Of a DNA stretch of 64,000 nt, positions 26,560 to 34,222 are shown one piece after another. Position 1 is the first letter of the stretch. Each line of letters starts with the position of its first letter. The stretch is from positions 1 through 64,000 of the forward strand of contig JAPPES010000094.1 of the NCBI GenBank assembly GCA_028824125.1, written 5' to 3'. Origin of the DNA: Candidatus Poribacteria bacterium. Its GTDB lineage: Bacteria; Poribacteria; WGA-4E; WGA-3G. The position numbers and the translations under genes were made by a program. The notes beneath the pieces were generated by a model that searched no databases, was not told where the DNA came from, and saw only the letters and a program-made list of their open reading frames with translations.

Positions 26560-26614
26560 CTTTAGGGAATTTTGGCCCTAATAAATGGTGGCACTACAGT
26601 AATTTTAACAGTTA

Positions 26615-26746
26615 TTACGACTTGTGCTAATTAATCTTGTTTTTATAGAGTTTACTAATGTAAGAGCGAGGTCTTTGAGTTTCATCAAGGGATGTCCTAA
26701 ACATTGATTTACAAAGCAGCGAGAAGACAACTAGCACAAGTCGTAA
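26615..26746. repeat. 15-bp inverted repeat spaced by about 100 bp
   Basis: TTACGACTTGTGCTA (26615-26629) is repeated inverted at 26732-26746 (TAGCACAAGTCGTAA). The pair lies between the IS3 right end and the 3' end of the minus-strand gene 26773-28491. The interior shows no gene. Confidence 0.6.
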
Positions 26747-26772
26747 AGATTAGAACAGAATACTGATTGCTA

Positions 26773-28491
26773 TTACGTATCAAGTTCACCGCTTTTTACG
26801 ATAGCGATGAAGTAATCAAGAACTTCCGAAGCCCTATTGAGGATTCTGGCGAACACATCCCGTAAGTTATGACTTTCAATTCCAAAGTAATCCGCAATTT
26901 TCGCATAGTTTTTCCCTTTACGATGTGCGCTTCCGCTTGACCGTAGACTCTGAAGTTTTTGAAGAAAAAAGAGATGATCATCAGCATTTTCAATCTCCTT
27001 CAGGCGAAAGACAACTTCGAGAATAGCGATACCTCTTTTATTGTTCCCTTCTTTATCTTTTAGTTCCTCTTGATTTTCAGAAGAGACTAATTTTTTCAAG
27101 GACTTTTCATTTAGAGAATCGATTAATATCTTTGTAAGACTTAGGACCAACTCATCAAAGTCACGTTGTTCATCAGTGGCAGGCACTCTCAGGCTTTGTA
27201 GGTGATGCTCATCGGCAGTATTTAACGGCAGCAAAAATTGCCAACCGAGATTTTCTTCACACGCCTTTTGCAAATTACGATAACATTGCCTGAACACGTG
27301 CTCTGGTTGGTTTGAATTCGTGAACTGTGCAAAAATCTGACGATGCAAATAGGTTGCACTTATACCTCCTGCTGGTGGAATGTTATGAACCCGCCAATGT
27401 TGTTGCTCACTATAGGGCATATCGCGTCCGAGATCACCCAACCAGGCACAAACTCTGTTCTCGTGATCGTTATCTATAAACATACACCACAGTCTACCAC
27501 AGCGAAGTACAGAATCCTCCACATCATATTTACTGGATGCTTGGATGTATTTGTCTAAAACTTGTTTACGGAAGTGGACCGGAGTTAGGTAACTAGGGGC
27601 ATTCGAGTCTACACCGCGTATATTCTCCGGATCCGCTGGCGTTTTTAGTTCGTCTGGATCGGATGTGTAAGTAATATCATCCCCGTTTTCATCAACATCA
27701 ATGATAAACTCCACGTATTTCTCTTTAGGCTTCTTAGCAAAAGGCCAGAAACCGCTCTTAGATTTCGGCAAAGGCTTGACAAGGTGCTTTCCTATGAGTC
27801 TCCTAACTGACAGAGGGGAACCGGATGAACCGGAGATAGGTCCAGTATAGTATTGTTCCCAACACATAAGCCCTTCTCGCATAAGATTATCCGTCCCACT
27901 GTTAGTGCTCAATCCGAGTTCTTCCTCCGGGTAAACTGAGTATTCCCGATAATCAAAGTAAATTGCTAGGTGCATTTCCTTGATTGCCGCAAATTGAAGA
28001 ATTTCCTTGAGTCTTATCTGAATTTGGTGTGGCTCAACAATAGCCACGGGATATTCGTTGCCATCGTCCTCAATTTTGATGTATTCAGAAAGTTCTATTT
28101 TCCTATTGTGGTATAGATTATGAAAGTGTCGGAACTCCTCAGATATTTCTCTGTAGTCAGGGCGTATATCGTAAAAATTGCGCTCAATAATCAGGGGTTC
28201 AGCACCAGTGTCAGTTCCGTAGCGAAGGTATTCGCGTCGTTCTTCGTTATCTGTGCTATATACTACGCCAGTAGGGGTGCCTTTACAATACTCCCAATTC
28301 CTGTCCGAACGAGAGAGCACTTCCTCGATTTGGTTGGATGGCACTAAAGCACACAGAATATAATGGGCGTGAAAATCTGTTTTTTCATTTGTAAGATATA
28401 CTGGGATCATCTCGGTTAATCCAGGGGGTTTTCGCAGGTTTTCAAGATTTCCGCGGTGTGATAGCCTTAGTCTGTCGTTATCAATGCTCAT
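26773..28491 (-). CDS. Large hypothetical protein
   Basis: A 572-residue protein with a strong ribosome-binding site (AGGAGGA before ATG 28491). No signal peptide. Notable features are a Trp-rich central segment (KSGFWPFAKKPKEKYVEF), GRLWCMFIDNDHENRVCAWLGDLG (written here in two parts: GRLWCMFIDND and HENRVCAWLGDLG), and a C-terminal helical region with LRSSGSAHRKGKNY. The last resembles the end of HEPN-like or ApeA-type accessory proteins, but I cannot name the family. Gene neighbours (DUF2971, IS) suggest an accessory or defence role. Confidence 0.6.
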   Translation of the reverse strand: MSIDNDRLRLSHRGNLENLRKPPGLTEMIPVYLTNEKTDFHAHYILCALVPSNQIEEVLSRSDRNWEYCKGTPTGVVYSTDNEERREYLRYGTDTGAEPLIIERNFYDIRPDYREISEEFRHFHNLYHNRKIELSEYIKIEDDGNEYPVAIVEPHQIQIRLKEILQFAAIKEMHLAIYFDYREYSVYPEEELGLSTNSGTDNLMREGLMCWEQYYTGPISGSSGSPLSVRRLIGKHLVKPLPKSKSGFWPFAKKPKEKYVEFIIDVDENGDDITYTSDPDELKTPADPENIRGVDSNAPSYLTPVHFRKQVLDKYIQASSKYDVEDSVLRCGRLWCMFIDNDHENRVCAWLGDLGRDMPYSEQQHWRVHNIPPAGGISATYLHRQIFAQFTNSNQPEHVFRQCYRNLQKACEENLGWQFLLPLNTADEHHLQSLRVPATDEQRDFDELVLSLTKILIDSLNEKSLKKLVSSENQEELKDKEGNNKRGIAILEVVFRLKEIENADDHLFFLQKLQSLRSSGSAHRKGKNYAKIADYFGIESHNLRDVFARILNRASEVLDYFIAIVKSGELDT

Positions 28492-28621
28492 TTTTCCTCC
28501 TATTGTGAGACGTGGCTTAGTTATTATTAAAATTATGATTATTTATTCTTCTTTTTGTACCATAGACGTTTTAATTGCAAAAAGGTTTTATCTTTTACTT
28601 GAGAGTGAATTCATTGGGGGA

Positions 28622-29160
28622 TCATGCCTTTTTAAATAAATGCAGATTCCTCCTGAAAAGCCGTATCTGAACCGCTGCCGATAGCGTTATATAAATATGA
28701 TCTTGTAATTCTGTTTGCATATATTCAAAGAATCCATTAATAGGTTTGGTTTCGCAAATTTGGCAAAGTTCAAATCCAACTTTCGTTAATTTTACAATTC
28801 CAAGATCAACACGAGCTTTACCGTCACGATAACGGTATTCACCTTTAGGGAACTTTTAATTTTAGTTTTTTACCGTCGGAATATTATTATGAAAAAACCT
28901 GTTCCTCCTCCTATTGAATCGACAAGCTTTATTAACCCAAGATCGTTTTGAATATGATTCAATATGTTGAGGTGAATTCCATGTTGTGCATATATTTCGT
29001 CGTTCTGATGAAGTATCATTGGGACAAAATCAAAAAATGAGTCTTCTTTTTCTATTCTTACGATAAAGTTGCATAACCTTGTAAAATATTCTGCCTTTTT
29101 TGGGCCTGCGGACGTGTAAATCCCAACCCGCCAAATCACCTCCCTTGCTGTCAGCGACAA
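28622..29160 (-). pseudogene. DUF2806-like pseudogene
   Basis: The first frame (29160-28870) reads LTAREVIWRVGIYTSAGPKK, FTRLCNFIVRIEKE and HGIHLNILNHIQNDLGLIKL. This is the order of helices seen in DUF2806 proteins (grammar: Ex..A.I..GEI..P......LF..LC.FI......GI....L..LGLI). After stop codons a second, start-less frame (about 28855-28622) continues with FPKGEYRYRDGKARVDLGIV, LTKVGFELCQICETKPINGF and FEYMQTELQD. The N-terminus is fragmentary. The 28495-28620 stretch is AT-rich with no gene. Confidence 0.55.
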
Positions 29161-29312
29161 GCCGCGTATCCCTTAAAAATAGAAAGTAGTCAATATCACA
29201 GAAAAGTGCTATAATATCCATAGAGAATTCCTTTTGGTATTGGTTTGAATATCTCATTTGAACACAAACCGTTTACTCACGATTTCCAAACACACACTAA
29301 AAAAGGATAGCT

Positions 29313-31130
29313 ATGCATCATTACATAAAAATGGCACTTATTCTGTCTATATGCCTAACCACTTGCTTCATAGCGGGCACTGTTACACAAGTCGAAGCCG
29401 AAACACCGATTGCAGATTACACCTTTGAGACGATTGAAGTTCCGGGGATCAATTTCTTGGAGGTGTCTGCAAGCAACGACTTCGGAGACTACGCAGGGAA
29501 TACCCGTAGTCCTGACGGTGAGAAAACCATCGGCTTCACGTTGATAGATGGTGTTTTCAGCACGTATGATTTCCCCGGCTCGCAGAACACTTATTTCAAT
29601 GCGCTCGGTAATAATGGGAACGCCGCTGGACACTACAAAGATAGCAACGGTCTGTATCATGGTGTCATCTTAGAAAATGGCGAACTCCGCCAATACGATT
29701 TTCCCGGTACAGCCGAAACTCACATCTACGGTATGAGTGACGAAACAGGGGCACTGAGTGGTAACATCGTCGATGCAGCGGGAGTCCTCCACGCTTTCTC
29801 AGGGGAGCTGACAATTACATTCCCTGGCGCAGTCAACACTTATGGAGACTTTGTCAACGCCGCAGGGGCTGTCGTCGGCAGCTACACCGATGCCGATGGA
29901 ATGCCGCATGGATTCATACGCCACCCCGACGGCAGTTTTACCACTATTGACCTTCCAACAAAGCCGGACCTCGAATTCTTGTTTGTGAACACCATCACCG
30001 ATATCGGTGTTATCGGCTTCATAGCCAAAGCTGCAAACGATATTCTGCGGTCCTATATCCTTCTGCCCAGCGGCATCCTCTATGAAGTACGGCTCCCAGG
30101 CAGTGTTATCACTGTCGTCCGAAATGTTAATCAGGATGGAAGTATTATCGGTTATTACGACGCAACGGACGGGCGGAGATACGGATTCGTCGGTAGACCG
30201 ACACCACAACCTAACGGGGAAGATTTTGGTAGTATTTTTTCTATGCACCTCTCTAAAGGTTTGAACATGCTGTCTGTGCCGTTGAAACCGACTGTCCATA
30301 CGACAGCACGCTCGCTTGCAGTAAAGACAGGGGCGACAACCGTCATTACGTTTGACACCGCAAACCAGGCGTTTTTGGCATGGACACCAAACGCACCTGA
30401 CGACGGATTCCCAATTGAAGGCGCAAAAGGATATATCGTCAACCTACCAACGGCACGCGCGATTGTCTTCACCGGAACAGAGTGGACGAATCAGACACAG
30501 ATCGCTGCAGCACCATTCGCAACAATACCGTATCAGACATGGGCGTTTGTTGTTAGCGGATATTTAGAAGGTATCCAGCAGTTCAACGATTACCTTGTCA
30601 GAGTCCGAAACCATCGGACCAACACCATCATGGAGGCTCAGGTGCGCGGTAATTACTTCGCCGCTGCTACCGCCGATCTTAACTACCATAGCGTCGTAGA
30701 AGTCGGTGACACGTTGGAACTGATTGTCACTGATATCCAAGGCAACATCGTCTCAGAAAAGTTTAATTTCACGGTGAATGCTGCCAATCTCGCAAACGCT
30801 GTTCTATCGGTTAGACTTACCGACATCGGCACCCCAAAGCAGAATCTCCTGTTGCAGAACTATCCGAACCCGTTTAACCCTGAAACATGGATACCATATC
30901 ATCTCGCGGAAGCGGGTGCTGTGTCTCTGTCTATCTATGACGCGGCAGGCAACCTGATCCGAACACTTCCACTCGGCTACCAATCGGCAGGCTTCTATGA
31001 GAACCGAACGCACGCCGCCTATTGGGATGGTCGCAACGCGTTCGGTGAAGTGGTCGCAAGCGGGGTCTATTTCTACCGATTGACGACGCCTTCTTTCCAG
31101 CAGACACGGCGAATGCTTATTTTGAAGTAA
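29313..31130 (+). CDS. Secreted HAF-repeat protein with C-terminal sorting domain
   Basis: A 605-residue protein; AAAAAAGGATAGCT precedes ATG. A signal peptide ends near residue 30 (VTQVEAE). Residues about 35-290 carry repeated units of the HAF type (YTFETIEVPG, FSTYDFPGSQNTYFNALGNN, HAFSGELTITFPGAVNTYGD). A middle beta domain begins KGLNMLSVPLKP (about 312). The C-terminus is a FlgD-like/type A sorting domain: LLLQNYPNPFNPETWIPYHL ... AAYWDGRNAFGEVVASGVYF, ending RRMLILK. Likely exported to the cell surface by a type-IX-like route (inferred). Confidence 0.82.
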   Translation: MHHYIKMALILSICLTTCFIAGTVTQVEAETPIADYTFETIEVPGINFLEVSASNDFGDYAGNTRSPDGEKTIGFTLIDGVFSTYDFPGSQNTYFNALGNNGNAAGHYKDSNGLYHGVILENGELRQYDFPGTAETHIYGMSDETGALSGNIVDAAGVLHAFSGELTITFPGAVNTYGDFVNAAGAVVGSYTDADGMPHGFIRHPDGSFTTIDLPTKPDLEFLFVNTITDIGVIGFIAKAANDILRSYILLPSGILYEVRLPGSVITVVRNVNQDGSIIGYYDATDGRRYGFVGRPTPQPNGEDFGSIFSMHLSKGLNMLSVPLKPTVHTTARSLAVKTGATTVITFDTANQAFLAWTPNAPDDGFPIEGAKGYIVNLPTARAIVFTGTEWTNQTQIAAAPFATIPYQTWAFVVSGYLEGIQQFNDYLVRVRNHRTNTIMEAQVRGNYFAAATADLNYHSVVEVGDTLELIVTDIQGNIVSEKFNFTVNAANLANAVLSVRLTDIGTPKQNLLLQNYPNPFNPETWIPYHLAEAGAVSLSIYDAAGNLIRTLPLGYQSAGFYENRTHAAYWDGRNAFGEVVASGVYFYRLTTPSFQQTRRMLILK

Positions 31131-31184
31131 TTCAAATAATCAGAAATTTATCCCCGAAGTCCGGAGCGGTTGCATAAAGATTAA

Positions 31185-31672
31185 CTAAATATTTCGGTAA
31201 TCTTTACAGGCTGTGGCATCAGTCGTCATGCCATCAGTAAGTTGGAAGTGTTGAAAGCCGCCCGTGAGCACATCAAAGCGTAGATGAAGTTTCACCCCCG
31301 ATTTGTTGGGATGATTCTTTTTCGGGTGTCCTTTCCAAATCTCATGAAGTTCATCGGGGAGTGATAACCATGTGCTGTCTTGAACATAGACGCTCGTCAA
31401 CTGTTGAAGTAAACGCATGGCTTGGCGTTGACTGACAACTTCAAGCACTTCTGTAATGGCGGCATCAAGTGTAGTTTCAACATTTCGGTCGTTTCGAGGG
31501 TCAGGTGTTGTTCAAGGGCTTGCCGTCTGACTTGTATACCGAGCGTCGCAGCGGTTTCGGTGAGTTGCTGATAACTTGTTTCTGGATTTTCTAACCACCC
31601 CAAGACGAGGATTTGCGCCAGTGCACTCCCAGTAAGTTTTCGCTTGTTTTTGTAGAAATAACTACTCATCTC
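31185..31672 (-). mobile_element. IS4-type transposase remnant, frameshifted, C-terminus missing
   Basis: The N-terminal frame (31669-31397) starts MSSYFYKNKRKLTGSALAQ with helical DNA-binding-like sequence. After a frameshift near 31440 another frame gives VYVQDSTWLSLPDEL (first catalytic Asp in VQDST), HPNKSGVKLHLRFDVLTGGF and LTDGMTTDA, then stops. The later catalytic residues are absent. The sequence to about 31750 may hold its terminus (CTAAGTTGACACCTATGG). Confidence 0.7.
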
Positions 31673-31752
31673 TTTTCTACATTATACAAGAGGTATTTCC
31701 GATTGACAGCAGTTTTCTTAGAAGAAAAACACACTTATTTTCCCTAAGTTGA

Positions 31753-32231
31753 CACCTATGGTGATAATAGAAGTTGCTCCGAGTGAAACCCAACACCTCG
31801 CAAATCTGTCGAACCGAGTAATGGCTGCCTAACGCCTCAGCGATTTGGCAATCTTCAGACAGCGTCAGCTTAAGAAAGTCAATGCTTTTTTTGGGATGTC
31901 TAACGCCACGGTCAACCGCCCAACGAGCTGCTCAAGGTGGGCAATACGCTCCGCCGCCTCGCTGGACTGCTGATCCGTGGAGGAGACAAACAGAGTCGCC
32001 ACATTTTCAACGACTTGCTGTTTCCACTTCGAGAGCTGTTGTTCGCTGAGGTTATGTCGTCTACAGAGTTCTGCTTGCGAACTTTCACCACGGAGTGTCT
32101 CAAGCACGACTTTTGCTTTAAACTCGGGGGTGAAGTTTCTTCGTTTCGCCATCGGAATTCTCCTTTCAGTAGATTGTTATTATATCACAATCTTGTTTTA
32201 TAGGGTGGCCCGAATTTCCGATGGCGGTACA
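31753..32231 (-). mobile_element. 5' half of an IS3-family element
   Basis: The outer left end is at 32231. OrfA (32152-31865) is intact: MAKRRNFTPEFKAKVVLETL ... CRRHNLSEQQLSKWKQQV ... AERIAHLEQLVGRLTVALD, with a canonical A7G slippage run after it. OrfB begins in the -1 frame (LTLSEDCQIAEALGSHYSVR) but is cut off at NFYY where the IS4-type sequence starts. Confidence 0.85.
31865..32152 (-). CDS. IS3-family OrfA (intact copy)
   Basis: A 95-residue protein, the best preserved OrfA here, with helix-turn-helix and heptad-repeat region as in the 25437 copy. GGAG lies upstream of ATG 32152. Its OrfB partner is truncated, so it could at most make a free DNA-binding protein. Confidence 0.75.
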   Translation of the reverse strand: MAKRRNFTPEFKAKVVLETLRGESSQAELCRRHNLSEQQLSKWKQQVVENVATLFVSSTDQQSSEAAERIAHLEQLVGRLTVALDIPKKALTFLS

Positions 32232-32280
32232 AATTCACGTCGCTGGTCTGGTCGCTGCGTGAATCCAAAAGAGTTGTGTT

Positions 32281-32373
32281 TCAACCTATGAAGGGGAGAC
32301 CCCTCTTGACATGGCGTTGCGCGAGGACAACCAAGAAATTGCGAACACACTCAAGCGATATTTGTATACTTAA
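32281..32373 (+). pseudogene. Ankyrin-repeat C-terminal fragment
   Basis: A start-less frame ending at TAA 32373 reads EGETPLDMALREDNQEIANT then LKRYLYT. This is the TPLDxA...NxEIxxxL signature of a terminal ankyrin repeat. The rest of the gene is missing, replaced by the IS3 remnant. Confidence 0.55.
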
Positions 32374-32503
32374 TATAAACAGGATTCGGCGAAATTATTT
32401 TGACTTAATATGATTTGCGTGTTTTAATCTGTGTTGTTTTGTTATAGTGGCAATTCGGATTAAAATAATCAATCTACACCGTAAACAATAGGAGTTTTAA
32501 TTC

Positions 32504-34132
32504 ATGGAAAAGCTATGGGTTTATTTTTTAATTGTATCTACAATAATCATCCCCACTGCGCACGCTGATTTGACCTCGGATCTACAAGCGTATCCGAGTA
32601 GCGAATATCTCGTCGGTGTGTCGGAAGGACCAGGAGCTGTTGAAGCCCTTATGGATCAGGCAGAAGATCAGTTGTCCAAGAAGATCTTCGACAAGATTCG
32701 ATATGTAATTAACGAAAACGAAGACGATTGGCTCGCATACAATCGTGTCCGTGAACACTATAGCACAGTGATCCAGAGTTCCGTAAAATCTAAACTCAAA
32801 GGGATTCGGGAATACTATCCCTCCGCGGCACCGGATGCCTATGTTATTGTCTATGTTAAGCGTGCTACGCTTCAGCAGACTTATACCGACGAAGCTGCGG
32901 ATTTACGGCAAGAGATTAACGACCTTCTTCATAAAGCACAGGTCATAGAAAACGCTGGCGATTTATCAGATGCTGCCAAGATCTACCTGAGCACGTACCG
33001 ATTGTATGAAGCATTAAAAGAAGCAGAACTCATTCAATTGGGGGCAGCTTACACAACGCCTCCTGGGGCATTTTCTAAATTGTCGGACGCAGCGGGTGGT
33101 GTCGCCAAAGCAGATTTGATGATGTCGCATAAAGAAGTCGTTACGAAAGTAGAAAAAATCGCGCCCCAAACTATAATTAACATCAATGATGTTGCGCGTG
33201 TTACTGCCTATCAATTCCAGCAGCAAAGCAGCGACTGGGGAACTAAGGTGAAGACAGAGGAACTCACCTACGACAGTTTCAATGTTATCAGTCCTTCTTC
33301 AACGCCTTTTTTGGAGGCACTTACGAATGAGTTGAAGTGGCATCGATCGCTTCCGATGCGAGGATTCCAGCCACTGCGAGAGGTCCATAAGGCACAATCT
33401 CAAGACGATCTCTTGCAATTCTTCGGTGGATATTGGGCGGACGGCGACAAAATTACGCTACGCACCACGCTACGCGATATCGCAAAGGGCGAATTTAAGG
33501 CGGCGGCTGTTGTGCGATTTAGTGAGAGTCAACGCCGAGACAAGGACATCGCGCTTAAACCCGGCAACCTTGAGCAATTCGATCAAGATTGGAAACTTTT
33601 TAATCCACTTGAAGAGACACTCAGTGTTGAAGAGATGCAGCCGGTAGAGGAAGAATCGCAAACAACAGAGGTCTCGCCTACAGAAGTTCCACCGGAAGAA
33701 TCCATCGTCAATCCGAAAGTCCTTGTCAATGATGGATTAACTGTTGAAATCGCGACAGATAGGGGCACAGGACCGGTGGTTTATACCGAGGGCGAAACAA
33801 TGACAGTCTTCGCACGTGCGGACCAAGAAGTTTATATCCGTTTAATCTATATCCTTGCGGATGGAAAGCGGACACTACTGTTAGACAACTATCATGTTAG
33901 TCCCGAAATGGCTAATCAAAGTTTAGAGATCGGGAAGTTTGTGTGCACACCGCCATTTGGCGCGGAGCAGTTGCATGTTTATGCCAAGCGAGAACCGTTC
34001 CCTGATTTGGCACCAGGGCAAACGTATGAGGAGGGTGGGTACGTCTACCTAACGCCGACACGCGGATTTCAACCTTTCAAACCGAGTCCTGAAGGGTCCG
34101 CACATATCTCTATTACCACGCTACCAAAGTAA
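32504..34132 (+). CDS. Secreted DUF4384-domain protein
   Basis: A 542-residue protein; AATAGGAG lies upstream. A signal peptide ends near AHAD (residue 22). The N-terminal half is LPP20/helical-like, beginning YLVGVSEGPG with alternating helices. An acidic Pro/Glu/Thr-rich linker covers about residues 385-408. The C-terminal domain (GLTVEIATDRG ... VYTEGETMTVFARADQEVYI then RLIYILADGKRTLLL) is DUF4384. DUF4384 often accompanies caspase-like proteases in bacteria; here two such genes follow on the same strand. Confidence 0.75.
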   Translation: MEKLWVYFLIVSTIIIPTAHADLTSDLQAYPSSEYLVGVSEGPGAVEALMDQAEDQLSKKIFDKIRYVINENEDDWLAYNRVREHYSTVIQSSVKSKLKGIREYYPSAAPDAYVIVYVKRATLQQTYTDEAADLRQEINDLLHKAQVIENAGDLSDAAKIYLSTYRLYEALKEAELIQLGAAYTTPPGAFSKLSDAAGGVAKADLMMSHKEVVTKVEKIAPQTIININDVARVTAYQFQQQSSDWGTKVKTEELTYDSFNVISPSSTPFLEALTNELKWHRSLPMRGFQPLREVHKAQSQDDLLQFFGGYWADGDKITLRTTLRDIAKGEFKAAAVVRFSESQRRDKDIALKPGNLEQFDQDWKLFNPLEETLSVEEMQPVEEESQTTEVSPTEVPPEESIVNPKVLVNDGLTVEIATDRGTGPVVYTEGETMTVFARADQEVYIRLIYILADGKRTLLLDNYHVSPEMANQSLEIGKFVCTPPFGAEQLHVYAKREPFPDLAPGQTYEEGGYVYLTPTRGFQPFKPSPEGSAHISITTLPK

Positions 34133-34222
34133 GGCTTACATCTATAGAAGTAAAGTCCCTATAATATGCGACGTTTTGCTATAGGGCTCGGCGCGCTCTA
34201 AAGTTCTGAAAGTAGAATATTT

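Larger units (their letters stand above)
25358..26598 (+). mobile_element. Full-length IS3-family element (1241 bp), probably inactive
   Basis: The termini are TGTACTGCC and its imperfect complement GGCACTACA. OrfA and OrfB are both present. The leader holds a hairpin AAGATTGT...ACAATCTT with TATAAT in the loop, likely the element's promoter. No obvious target-site duplication. Two defects are described under the genes, so this copy is probably not self-mobile. Confidence 0.9.
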
